From Peribacillus loiseleuriae (GTDB lineage: Bacteria; Bacillota; Bacilli; Bacillales; DSM-1321), in contig NZ_LFZW01000001.1 in assembly GCF_001183985.1 (NCBI RefSeq), positions 2,755,636-2,819,635 of the forward strand: a stretch of DNA of 64,000 bases, in the 5' to 3' direction. Positions within the stretch are counted from its first letter, which is position 1; each line of letters opens with the position of its first letter. A program made the translations under genes and the position numbers. Positions 44,788 through 52,573 of the stretch are shown here, piece after piece. The notes beneath the pieces were generated by a model. The model was not told the DNA's origin and did not search any database. It saw only the letters and a program-made list of their open reading frames with translations.

Positions 44788-44851
44788 TATAAAAAACCTC
44801 CTGTGAAATATCTGGACAGGAGGCAGTACGATACAATGTCAAGAATGGCAT
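44777..44851 (-). CDS. Leader peptide of the MFS efflux gene (24 residues)
   Basis: ATG at 44851, then PFLTLYRTASCPDISQEVFY and a TAA that overlaps the MFS start region. Codons 10-18 cover the hairpin at 44797-44823. Stalling around codons 6-9 (LYRT) would hold the ribosome on the left arm and release the AGGAGG. The ribosome site (AGGG, close spacing) is weak. This is a prediction; the peptide is too short for homology by eye. Confidence 0.55.
   Translation of the reverse strand: MPFLTLYRTASCPDISQEVFYIGK
44790..44823 (-). promoter_or_regulatory. Attenuator hairpin sequestering the MFS ribosome site
   Basis: Minus-strand CCTCCTGT-ccagatatttc-ACAGGAGG-TTTTTT. The right arm is the Shine-Dalgarno sequence itself, and the U-run makes it an intrinsic terminator as well. 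This is the classic layout of inducible antibiotic-resistance leaders. Confidence 0.75.
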
Positions 44852-44957
44852 AATATCCCTAACAGAAGGAACACAATGATCTTATTGGCTTGTATGAAAA
44901 ATGTACAGACTAATCCTATCCAGAAAAAAATATCGTATTTCTAACGAATTTTTTTAA

Positions 44958-44986
44958 AAAATAGGATTAATTGATCATTGTTTCAA
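44958..44986 (-). promoter_or_regulatory. Sigma-A promoter of the MFS leader
   Basis: -35 TTGAAA (44981-44986), 17 bases, -10 TATTTT (44958-44963). Transcription would start about 100 bases upstream of the leader ATG. An inverted repeat TAATCCTAT/ATAGGATTA (44911-44919, 44961-44969) overlaps the -10. Confidence 0.65.
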
Positions 44987-45237
44987 GGTCACCCTTCCGT
45001 TTTTCGTTACTTAATATAGTAAATGCTTCACAATGATAAATCAAGACTTATTTTGTAAAAAATCCCACCCTAAGTATATCTGATTCTTCATTTACATAAG
45101 TCTTTCTCGGATATCAAATAAATAGTGAACCTCACGCGAATCAATAGAATTGCTTGACTCGCCCAAACAAGTAGTGAAAGAGTTAATGACTGAATATCAC
45201 ATAAATAATATAATTGTTTCAACTAACCAACCATATT
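44987..45237. other. Intergenic stretch behind the lysR gene
   Basis: No gene or clear terminator was recognised between the MFS promoter and the lysR stop. Confidence 0.3.
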
Positions 45238-46152
45238 TCAACTGCCTTCCGTTCTTTTCATAATCGTCAAATATGTTTGTTGTTCTTTCAATAGATCGAT
45301 GAATACCTCTAATGCTTTTGTTTTGAATGATGTGCGCAATACGATTGAGAATTTTCTTTTAAAAGGGCTTCCTATTACTTGAACGATTTTCAATAGGTCC
45401 AGAGCCAGCTCCTTGCGAATGGCTAAATGGGACAGGATAGTAAGACCTAGTCCTGATTCAACCGATTCTTTTATCAATTGGGTGCTGCCGAATTCCATGA
45501 TATCATTTGGGGCAATTGACATGGATTGAAAGACTTTTTCTGTTACCTCTCTCGTGCCTGATCCTAATTCACGAATGATCCACGTTTCTTTTTCTAAATC
45601 AGATATTTTCACTACTCGATCTCCTTGAACCAAATGGTGGTGAGAAGCAGCAACAACAAACATCTTATCTTCCGCAAATGCTTCAATTGAAAGTTCTGCA
45701 TTCTTGAAATCCCCTTCGATAATTCCAACATCCAGTTGATTCTTAAGGACCAACTCCGCTATCTCCTTTGTATTTCCAATTGTAATACTCGGCTTTATGA
45801 GAGGATATTGTTCGTGCATTCTAGCAATAAAATGTGGAAGAACGTATTCTCCGAAAGTGTAGCTCGCTCCAACTGATAGCGGCCCGCTTGCTCGATTAGG
45901 CAAGTCATCAATTATTCCTTGCATTTTCGTATAAAGTCCTAATATTTCTTTTGCATGATAATAAACAATTTCTCCCGCTTTGTTTAACCGAACATATTTG
46001 TTATTGCGATCGAGAAGCTTTGTCCCATAAGAACGCTCCAATAATTGGATATACTGGCTGACTGCTGGTTGGGTCATATGCAGATCCTCTGCAGCACGGG
46101 AAAAGTTTCCCTTTTCGACTACTGTTACAAATACAAGTAAGTGTTGATCCAT
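45238..46152 (-). CDS. LysR-family regulator, divergent from yeiH-like gene
   Basis: 304 residues with a GGGGGAGGC ribosome site. The N-terminal helix-turn-helix is FSRAAEDLHMTQPAVSQYIQLLE; the effector domain follows (SVGASYTFGEYVLPHFI, LDVGIIEGDF, ELGSGTREVTEKVF). It resembles the CysL/YeiE group. Its start is 115 bp from the yeiH-like ATG, with a perfect palindrome between, so it most likely controls both itself and the membrane protein. In E. coli the corresponding yeiE-yeiH arrangement is established. The inducer is unknown, possibly a sulfur oxyanion. Confidence 0.92.
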   Translation of the reverse strand: MDQHLLVFVTVVEKGNFSRAAEDLHMTQPAVSQYIQLLERSYGTKLLDRNNKYVRLNKAGEIVYYHAKEILGLYTKMQGIIDDLPNRASGPLSVGASYTFGEYVLPHFIARMHEQYPLIKPSITIGNTKEIAELVLKNQLDVGIIEGDFKNAELSIEAFAEDKMFVVAASHHHLVQGDRVVKISDLEKETWIIRELGSGTREVTEKVFQSMSIAPNDIMEFGSTQLIKESVESGLGLTILSHLAIRKELALDLLKIVQVIGSPFKRKFSIVLRTSFKTKALEVFIDLLKEQQTYLTIMKRTEGS

Positions 46153-46166
46153 AGCTGCCTCCCCCT

Positions 46167-46187
46167 ATAATAAGTATTACTTATTAT
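46167..46187. promoter_or_regulatory. LysR-type operator palindrome
   Basis: ATAATAAGTA-t-TACTTATTAT, a perfect 21-base palindrome 15 bp upstream of the lysR start and 80 bp upstream of the yeiH-like start. It contains the T-N11-A signature of LysR sites. Confidence 0.75.
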
Positions 46188-46266
46188 TAACATCAAATAT
46201 ATTTATTTTCCTTATCATAAATTATGAATTAACTTAATAGTGTATTACATTTATGGGGGTATTGAA

Positions 46267-47307
46267 ATGAAAGCTGAGAAAGTAAAAGTGCTAGAACCAA
46301 TGAAACCAAAACGGAAATCTTCTGGACTCCTATGGGTCGGTGGAATTGTTTTCACCTTTTTTATCGCTTTACTTGGCTACTTATTAGCTAAAGTGCCTGG
46401 ATTTGACCATGTTGGCCAGCTCGCCTCTGCTATCGTTATAGCGGTTGTATATCGTCAAATATTCGGTTATCCAGAGATGATTCGCCCAGGAATTGGCTTT
46501 TCGTCGAAAAGGCTTTTACGCTTTGCCATTATTTTGTACGGTTTGAAATTAAATATCAATACGGTTTTACACGACGGAATCGGGTTACTTATTCGTGACG
46601 CTGGCGTTATTATTTTTGCGATTCTCCTTACAATTTGGCTTGCCAAGATATTAAAGGCTGACAAAAATATTTCTTTATTATTAGCTGTTGGGACTGGAGT
46701 TTGCGGTGCTGCTGCCATCGCTGCGATTGCTCCTATTGTCAAATCAAAGGATGAAGATACGGCCATTGGAGTAGGAATTATTGCACTAGTTGGGACAATT
46801 TTTGCGATTACTTATACAATACTCCGTCCTGTTTTACCATTATCAGCCATCGATTACGGGATTTGGTCTGGTATTAGCCTACATGAAATCGCCCATGTTG
46901 CTTTAGCAGCTGCACCTGGTGGCGAAGATTCCCTTGCTATCGGCTTACTAGCAAAATTAGGTCGCGTCTTCCTTCTCGTTCCTTTATGCTTTATTTTCAT
47001 GTACTTTATGAAACGGAAAAATCATGATCAGGATTCTCTAGAGAATAAAATTGAATTTCCATGGTTCTTGATCGGTTTCATCCTAATGAGTTTATTTGGG
47101 AGCTATGCCTTTGGTAGCCATATTCCTGTTTCTGAAGGTGTTCTGAGTGGACTTTCTAATCTTACTACTTGGTGTTTGACTGCAGCCATGGTTGGACTTG
47201 GTTTAAATGTAAGCCTTCTGGAACTTCGAACAAAAGCATTAAAACCATTAATCGCAATGCTAATTACCTCGATTTGTCTTAGTATATTAGCATATTTTAT
47301 CGCTTAA
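46267..47307 (+). CDS. YeiH-family membrane protein (UPF0324)
   Basis: 346 residues from the ATG at 46267, after GGGGGT; the GTG at 46240 lacks a site. About ten membrane segments. The family pattern is clear: LASAIVIAVVYRQIFGYPEM, LRFAIILYGLKLNI, GTGVCGAAAIAAIAPIVKSK, GISLHEIAHVALAAAP and AAMVGLGLNVSL. Members are annotated as putative sulfate exporters on weak evidence; adjacency to a CysL/YeiE-like regulator agrees with sulfur metabolism. A long imperfect hairpin follows the stop. Confidence 0.9.
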   Translation: MKAEKVKVLEPMKPKRKSSGLLWVGGIVFTFFIALLGYLLAKVPGFDHVGQLASAIVIAVVYRQIFGYPEMIRPGIGFSSKRLLRFAIILYGLKLNINTVLHDGIGLLIRDAGVIIFAILLTIWLAKILKADKNISLLLAVGTGVCGAAAIAAIAPIVKSKDEDTAIGVGIIALVGTIFAITYTILRPVLPLSAIDYGIWSGISLHEIAHVALAAAPGGEDSLAIGLLAKLGRVFLLVPLCFIFMYFMKRKNHDQDSLENKIEFPWFLIGFILMSLFGSYAFGSHIPVSEGVLSGLSNLTTWCLTAAMVGLGLNVSLLELRTKALKPLIAMLITSICLSILAYFIA

Positions 47308-47308
47308 A

Positions 47309-47396
47309 AAAGCTGTCCTATTAGAAAATCGTTGATTAAATCTTGCATACTTCAAATAATTGCTAATCAACATTTTGATTTGAGGTAGGAGCTTTC
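47309..47396 (+). terminator. Long imperfect stem-loop after the yeiH-like gene
   Basis: AAGCT-TCCTA and TAGGAGCTTT form the base and GTTGATTA/TAATCAAC an upper stem; T-rich sequence (GTGTTTTC) follows. Confidence 0.55.
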
Positions 47397-47514
47397 GTGT
47401 TTTCGTACAGGTAGACATCCACTAATATGATGACTTTCTTCATTAGAAGATAGATCATAACTAGTAAAAGGTAGCTCTTTAAGTTTCACCGAACAACATA
47501 ATCCCATTTAATAG

Positions 47515-47632
47515 AATTGGTTGTCGTAATAGGGTCTTGGCCATCTGTTCTATACATCGTTTCTTGCGTCATTTACACGTAATTTAAACGATATGTAGTT
47601 GATTTGGCCCAAGGCCCTCTCGTTATATGAGG
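47515..47632. repeat. Dispersed palindromic repeat, copy 3
   Basis: Core CATCGTTTCTTGCGTCATTT, ACACGTAATTTAAACGATATG, TAGTTGATTTGG is shared with the other copies; GGTCTTGG-CC and GGCCCAAGGCC form the outer arms. It lies between yeiH-like and leuA 3' ends, where it may terminate either transcript. Confidence 0.7.
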
Positions 47633-47644
47633 TTCAATCACCAA

Positions 47645-49210
47645 TTACACCGGAATTAAATTTTCAACTACTATACTGTTTACCGCATTAATATAAGCTA
47701 AAGCACTTGCTTTGATTACATCTGTATCTGTTGCTTTGGCGATGTATTTTTCTCCGTTATATTCCACTTGTAGTTTTACTTTACCTAACGCCTTTTTACC
47801 TCTTGATACACTGCTAATTTTGTACTCTAATAATTTAATATCTAAATCAATGATTTCTTTAATAGAAGAATATAGAGCATCAATTGGTCCCGAACCTACA
47901 GTGCTGCTCTTATATATTTGATTTCCCTTCTTAATTTTCACGCTTGCAGAAGGAAAAATGGTATTACTAATTACTTGAAGGTCCATGAGTTCATAGAAAT
48001 TGTCACTATAATATTTGATATCCTGATTGTTCATATCATGTTTTGAGTAATAGTTTTCGACGATTACATATAAATCATGATTATATACTTCTTTTTTCAC
48101 ATCTGCTAGCTCAAGAAAACCAGCAAATATATCTTCAAATTGTGGATCTGTTAACTGATTAAAGCCTAATTTTTCAAGTGCATTTTTCACTGCATGACGA
48201 CCAGAACGAGCCGTTAAAACAAGCTCCATATCACTTAAACCAACTTCTGTTGGGCTAATAATCTCATAGGCATCTCTTGATTTCAACAACCCATCTTGAT
48301 GGATACCAGAAGAATGTGCGAAGGCATTATCCCCTGTAATCGCTTTATTTACTTGTACATCAAGTCCCATTAAACTACTGACAAGTTTTGATGTATTCAT
48401 TATTTCTTTCGTATTGATGTTTGTGTGAACATTATAGAATGCTTGTCGCGTATTAAGAGCCATAACAACTTCTTCAAGAGCAGCATTACCTGCACGTTCT
48501 CCAATTCCATTAATTGTACATTCAACTTTATCAGCACCATTTTTAATAGCAGCCAAAGTGTTTGAAGTTGCCATACCAAGATCATTATGACAATGTACAC
48601 TTAAAAGTACTTGATCATTTAAATTTTTCAAGCGGTCATTTAATTTGAAAATTAATTCACCAAACTCTTCAGGAACGGCATAACCAACGGTATCAGGTAC
48701 ATTAATAATCGTAGCTCCTGCCTTCACAACTGCTTCAATTGTTGTCCATAAGTATTCAAAATCTGATCGAGAAGCATCTTCGGTTGAATATTGTACATCA
48801 GGTAGTAATGTTTTCGCATATTTCACTGCTTCCACACCAATGTCTAAAATTTGATTTTTGGATTTGCCAAATTTCTTTTCTACATGAATATCTGAAGTTC
48901 CAAGTACCATATGAATTAACGGTTTTTCTGCATATTTCACACTATTATAAACAGAATCAATATCTGCCTTTACTGCTCGTGCTAACGCTGTGATTATGAT
49001 ATCATCTGTATTTCCAACATTTGTTGCAATTTCTTTAACAGCATTAAAATCACCAATTGAAGATGCAGGGAATCCAGCTTCAATAATATCGACTTGTAGT
49101 TTCTTTAATTGACGGGCCACTTCGAGTTTTTCATATAGATTAAGTTTAGCGCCGGGAACTTGTTCCCCATCCCGTAAAGTCGTATCAAATACCCATATTT
49201 TTCTTGTCAT
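47645..49210 (-). CDS. leuA: 2-isopropylmalate synthase
   Basis: 521 residues from the ATG at 49210; the AAAGGAGTGA ribosome site lies just upstream, so the ATG at 49231 is excluded. It condenses 2-oxoisovalerate with acetyl-CoA, the first committed step of leucine synthesis. The TIM barrel shows [13 protein letters not shown], the [16 protein letters not shown] metal site and [13 protein letters not shown]; the C-terminal LeuA dimer (allosteric) domain starts near residue 385 ([16 protein letters not shown]). It is a single gene: no ilv or leuBCD follows. A T-box with a Leu specifier controls it, which also argues for LeuA rather than citramalate synthase. Confidence 0.95.
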   Translation of the reverse strand: MTRKIWVFDTTLRDGEQVPGAKLNLYEKLEVARQLKKLQVDIIEAGFPASSIGDFNAVKEIATNVGNTDDIIITALARAVKADIDSVYNSVKYAEKPLIHMVLGTSDIHVEKKFGKSKNQILDIGVEAVKYAKTLLPDVQYSTEDASRSDFEYLWTTIEAVVKAGATIINVPDTVGYAVPEEFGELIFKLNDRLKNLNDQVLLSVHCHNDLGMATSNTLAAIKNGADKVECTINGIGERAGNAALEEVVMALNTRQAFYNVHTNINTKEIMNTSKLVSSLMGLDVQVNKAITGDNAFAHSSGIHQDGLLKSRDAYEIISPTEVGLSDMELVLTARSGRHAVKNALEKLGFNQLTDPQFEDIFAGFLELADVKKEVYNHDLYVIVENYYSKHDMNNQDIKYYSDNFYELMDLQVISNTIFPSASVKIKKGNQIYKSSTVGSGPIDALYSSIKEIIDLDIKLLEYKISSVSRGKKALGKVKLQVEYNGEKYIAKATDTDVIKASALAYINAVNSIVVENLIPV

Positions 49211-49242
49211 TTCAGAATCACTCCTTTTCAATAAATAGCAAT

Positions 49243-49512
49243 AAAAAAAGCCCCGCCTCTATAGAAACTATAGAGACGAGGCTGTGCTCGCGGTACCACT
49301 CTAATTGATTAATTTACATAATTAATCCACTTAAATCGGTGGCTATTACCACCTATCCTTATAACGGTCGAAAACCGACATCCCCTACTATTAGTTCACG
49401 GAGTAGCTTATGGACGAGTTCAAAGGCAAACAACTGCCGATTTCCACCATCCATCGGCTCTCTTTAAGTTTATTCAACCTTTTACTATTTCCAATCATCG
49501 CTTATTAATTAT
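49243..49512 (-). promoter_or_regulatory. Leucine T-box leader of leuA
   Basis: On the minus strand, stem I (AAAGAGAGCCGATGG, GGTGGAAATCGGC) leads to the specifier loop GAACTC, with CTC (Leu codon) at 49416-49418. The conserved T-box AGAGTGGTACCGCG lies at 49288-49301, and the terminator GCCTCGTCTCTATAG-tttc-CTATAGAGGCGGGGC-TTTTTTT follows at 49248-49283. Uncharged leucine tRNA would stabilise the antiterminator and allow leuA transcription. Confidence 0.93.
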
Positions 49513-49706
49513 TTAATTTATATAATTCTAACTTGATAAAATTGGGAGGTCAATTTTTTTCTGAAAATAAAGAGTATTGAAAAATGAGAATGATAGCAAT
49601 AACATTAACCTGGTATAAAGACATATCTTTTTAAGTTTAATTCTTAATACGATCTAACAAAATATTAAAGAACTCGGAAATTATTTTGAGTACATTTACT
49701 TAATAC
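49513..49706. other. Gap between leuA leader and the papain-like gene
   Basis: It contains the leuA promoter on the minus strand; nothing else was recognised. Confidence 0.3.
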
Positions 49707-50309
49707 TTAACTAATATCAACTGCATTACCAATAAAATCGCTTCTAAAACTTAATTCTAAATTGTTTATCCCCGCTATTTCTTTAGTCTGATATGGAAAT
49801 AAATGAAGCTTTCCTTTATAAACTAATTCAAGACTATTTAGAGCCAATAAATTTTGCGGTGTCACCATATTTGGTGATTTATCAATTACATGTTTTTTTT
49901 CATTTAAAATCATTGCCACAAATTGAGAGCAAAAAAAAGCATTTTTTCTCTTAAAATTTATATTTAGTAGAATAGCAAATAGGCCAAGTAAATTATATTT
50001 GTAAAGGTTTTTCTCAGCTTCAATTTGTTTTACTTTACATAACATTCGTTCGTAATCCAATTCTGAAACTTTAAAACTATATAGTTCACATCTAGCCTTC
50101 TTAAATAATCCTACTGCTATTTGCTCTCTTACAAATCCACCGATAAAAGGATTATCATGTTTTTTACGGCCAAAACTAAAAATTTCTCTTAATTCTCCAT
50201 CGAATGAGATCGAAACATGATTATATGGTTGCTTCGTAAATAGTTTAATTAGCTTCGTAAAGTTCGTTCCTGTATCCGTAAATAGGAGATAAACCTTTCT
50301 TTCTTTCAT
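49707..50309 (-). CDS. Permuted NlpC/P60-like (YiiX-type) cysteine hydrolase, putative
   Basis: 200 residues. The pattern VYLLFTDTGTNFTKLIKLFT, a conserved His in PYNHVSISFD near residue 32, and a Cys in KNAFFCSQFVAMIL near residue 125 fit the circularly permuted papain-like fold (YiiX/YebB group). Such enzymes cleave amide or ester bonds in peptidoglycan, lipids or proteins. No signal peptide is visible, so it may act in the cytoplasm. It is last in the direction of the padR operon (19 bp gap) and probably co-transcribed, which is an unusual partnership. Confidence 0.7.
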   Translation of the reverse strand: MKERKVYLLFTDTGTNFTKLIKLFTKQPYNHVSISFDGELREIFSFGRKKHDNPFIGGFVREQIAVGLFKKARCELYSFKVSELDYERMLCKVKQIEAEKNLYKYNLLGLFAILLNINFKRKNAFFCSQFVAMILNEKKHVIDKSPNMVTPQNLLALNSLELVYKGKLHLFPYQTKEIAGINNLELSFRSDFIGNAVDIS

Positions 50310-50328
50310 TTATCCGTACCACCATTTT

Positions 50329-50985
50329 CTATAGTTTCAAATTACTTTCTACATTCCTTTTATACACAAAATAGTACATACTAAGTGGCCACCATAGTAC
50401 ACAAAAAATCGGATAAACTGCCCATATCGTATGCGGCGTGGAAATAATATTTATACATATAAAAAAAGTAATGAGTAATATACTTGCATGGATTGAGAAC
50501 TTATAGTACGTCTTTTTCCGTGCATGAAATAAAGATAGCGGCCACCATAATACTACAAAAGATGGATAAATAGACCAAAGATATCCTGGTGAAAAGAATC
50601 CGTTTAAGATCGAATAATATAAGATAATGCTCAAACTTCCAATTATTGCGACACGTATCATTTTTGCCTTTTTGCCTAAAAGTACAAGAATTGGCCACCA
50701 TAGGATTGGATAAATCGCATACAAAGACCATGCATAATTAGGTGAATAAATGAAATTTTCAGCAATTATAATACCAATAATAAACGTACTACAAATAATG
50801 GAAAGTAGTTTGTAATTCCCACTTTTTCTAGAGTACAAACCAATAGGCCACAACAGTAGTAAGATAGACGGATAAATAAACCAAGGATATTGTGAGCTTG
50901 TTAGATAATTAACAAGCATGATAAAGATTATACTCATCACACTTCCTACCGCAGCAAAACCAATATCATATTTTTTCACTTTCAA
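50329..50985 (-). CDS. Membrane protein of four repeated W-Y-P-LWWPL units
   Basis: 218 residues, about eight membrane segments arranged as four two-helix units. Each unit ends with the same consensus: SSQYPWFIYPSILLLLWPIG, SPNYAWSLYAIYPILWWPIL, SPGYLWSIYPSFVVLWWPLS, TPHTIWAVYPIFCVLWWPLS. A fifth unit forms the membrane part of the upstream gene (50992). Function is unknown; the repeats look like serial duplication of a two-helix (2TM) domain. It is six bases behind the HAAS-domain gene in the padR operon. Confidence 0.8.
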   Translation of the reverse strand: MKVKKYDIGFAAVGSVMSIIFIMLVNYLTSSQYPWFIYPSILLLLWPIGLYSRKSGNYKLLSIICSTFIIGIIIAENFIYSPNYAWSLYAIYPILWWPILVLLGKKAKMIRVAIIGSLSIILYYSILNGFFSPGYLWSIYPSFVVLWWPLSLFHARKKTYYKFSIHASILLITFFICINIISTPHTIWAVYPIFCVLWWPLSMYYFVYKRNVESNLKL

Positions 50986-50991
50986 TCCCCC

Positions 50992-51390
50992 TCATTTTGA
51001 ACGTTGCCAATGAAAGTACATCGTTAAAGGCCACCATAAAACAGCGAAGGTTGGATAGACAAACCAAATTGTTTCCGGGGAATATGAAACATTAATAAAA
51101 ATAAAAAGTGCAATGATTAAAAGACTCCCCCAAACGGAATATCCTAAATTTAATTTTGTCATGTTTTTCTTTGTTGGTTGCTTTACCCCAAGTTCCATTT
51201 TAATCTCTTCAATATCTCCAAAATCGACAATTGCTTTATTAATGGCATCTTCTTCTTCTTTTCCTTGTTCCATTAAATCCCACACTTTTTCTTCAAGGTT
51301 TTCCAAAACTTCTTGTTTGATTGCTTTTTTTTGCTCACTTTCTGGAATATCTTTAAATAACTCTTCAACATGATTTTTCAGTCTCTTCAT
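50992..51390 (-). CDS. HAAS-domain membrane protein (DUF1700-like)
   Basis: 132 residues. The N-terminal soluble domain (1-70, VEELFKDIPESEQKKAIKQE, INKAIVDFGDIEEIKMELG) is the HAAS signalling domain typical of genes next to PadR regulators. Two membrane helices follow with the same closing motif as the neighbour: SPETIWFVYPTFAVLWWPLT. The gene overlaps padR by four bases. HAAS proteins are thought to be partners of PadR-family regulators; the exact role is unknown. Confidence 0.85.
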   Translation of the reverse strand: MKRLKNHVEELFKDIPESEQKKAIKQEVLENLEEKVWDLMEQGKEEEDAINKAIVDFGDIEEIKMELGVKQPTKKNMTKLNLGYSVWGSLLIIALFIFINVSYSPETIWFVYPTFAVLWWPLTMYFHWQRSK

Positions 51391-51716
51391 TTTAAACCCT
51401 CCATAAATAAATCAATTATTTCCTTAACCTCGTTCCATTCTTCAACCAATTCTTTCAAATAGGCTTTTCCAAGTAATGTGATTTTGTAATATTTCCTTTT
51501 CCCACCCTGAGAAACATTCCCTATATAAGCTTCAATTAATTCCTTTTTTTCTAGTCGCTGAAATACAGCATATAAGGTTGCTTCTTTTATTTGAAATCGA
51601 TTGTCTGTTCGTAAGCTAATTTCCTTTGATATTTCATATCCATACCTATCTTCTTCTAAAATCAAGCGCAAGATAATCGAATCCAAATGGCCACGAATAA
51701 TATCACTTCTTATCAT
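51387..51716 (-). CDS. PadR-family transcriptional regulator
   Basis: 109 residues from the ATG at 51716, with AAGGAAGTG upstream. The longer open frame reads through its own promoter and is discarded. The family pattern is complete: GHLDSIILRLILEEDRYGYE, IKEATLYAVFQRLEKKELIE and GGKRKYYKITLLGK. It is the first gene of the padR-HAAS-repeat protein-hydrolase cluster and probably represses it from the inverted repeat downstream of the -10 box. The ligand is unknown; envelope stress or a membrane-active compound is plausible. Confidence 0.92.
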   Translation of the reverse strand: MIRSDIIRGHLDSIILRLILEEDRYGYEISKEISLRTDNRFQIKEATLYAVFQRLEKKELIEAYIGNVSQGGKRKYYKITLLGKAYLKELVEEWNEVKEIIDLFMEGLK

Positions 51717-51732
51717 ATTGTCACTTCCTTGT

Positions 51733-51788
51733 ACTCTAACTATTCTATCTGATAGAGTAATTTTATCTTGGATTGCTCTATCTGTCAA
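51733..51788 (-). promoter_or_regulatory. padR operon promoter and operator
   Basis: -35 TTGACA (51783-51788), 17 bases, -10 TAAAAT (51760-51765). An inverted repeat ACTCTA-N14-TAGAGT (51733-51758) covers the start-site region, with an additional GATAGAG inside the spacer. This is a good layout for PadR autorepression. Confidence 0.8.
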
Positions 51789-52127
51789 AGTAATTTTTTT
51801 TGAAATGCTACATATATGACGATGGTGATTTTTCGTTCATTTTAATTATTGAATTCATAAATGGAGGAAAAAAATGAGCTTTTATTTGACAATTCATGTA
51901 CCGATATTCCCTTTTAGTTATCCTAATTAGACATGTGTATACGCAGTTTTAAACAGTGAGTCCAAAATTGATTTTTATAAAACTTGTTTTCCTTTTTCAA
52001 CTGCCTATCATTAGTCGGTGCTATAGGAATATTTATATAAAGTAAAATGGCCTTTTTTCCCACCAATAAAACCATTAAGCTAGGCCAATCTATAAAGGTA
52101 TTTCAATTTGAATAGGAGAGGATTAAA
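51789..52127. other. Divergent intergenic stretch
   Basis: No gene recognised. The upstream region of the small gene at 52128 contains no clear promoter, although GGAGAGG precedes its ATG. Confidence 0.3.
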
Positions 52128-52346
52128 ATGAGCCCAAATAATCAACCAATTGATGTTAATCAACTAAACCAAGCTAAAGCAAATGTTACTCTCACTCAAA
52201 CATTATTAAGTCAAGCAATCGAAAAGTCTGCTTCAGATCCTACGTTAGCTGAGGAAGCAATCAAACAAGCTGCTAATGAAATCGCCCAAGCCCAAACAGC
52301 GGTTAGTCAAGTCCAAAGTGCAATAATCGTCCAACAATCTGAATAA
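52128..52346 (+). CDS. Small Ala/Gln-rich helical protein, 72 residues
   Basis: AGGAGAGG lies before the ATG. After a short Asn/Gln-rich start, the rest is an amphipathic helix (LSQAIEKSASDPTLAEEAIK, AANEIAQAQTAVSQVQSAII). There is no membrane segment. I do not recognise it; small proteins of this composition occur in spores and plasmid-borne loci. It is monocistronic and followed by a copy of the palindromic repeat. Confidence 0.7.
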   Translation: MSPNNQPIDVNQLNQAKANVTLTQTLLSQAIEKSASDPTLAEEAIKQAANEIAQAQTAVSQVQSAIIVQQSE

Positions 52347-52356
52347 AGATATTTCG

Positions 52357-52480
52357 ATACTATCCCATAACGTAGGGGCTATACCCAGCATCTCCTATAT
52401 CGTTTATGAAGTGAACATGACACAATAAACGATGTAAAGAGTGAGTGATCAGACTCTTTTAGGAAAACCTCATTCCGCTT
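52357..52480. repeat. Dispersed palindromic repeat, copy 4 (inverted)
   Basis: Read on the minus strand, CTTTACATCGTTTATTGTGT, CATGTTCACTTCATAAACGAT, ATAGGAGATGCTGGG match the core of the copies at 29115 and 47515. It begins 11 bp after the small gene and is in the opposite orientation to the other copies. Confidence 0.7.
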
Positions 52481-52511
52481 TTTAAACTAATCAAAAGTAG
52501 CACTATAATTG

Positions 52512-52552
52512 AATAATGGGTTCTCATTTAGAAGTAATGAGAACCCATTATT
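52512..52552. terminator. Perfect 17-bp inverted repeat
   Basis: AATAATGGGTTCTCATT-tagaagt-AATGAGAACCCATTATT. It is a stable hairpin on either strand between the small gene and the decayed oxidase, likely a bidirectional terminator. Confidence 0.7.
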
Positions 52553-52573
52553 TAAGGGATTTTTTATAAGCTC

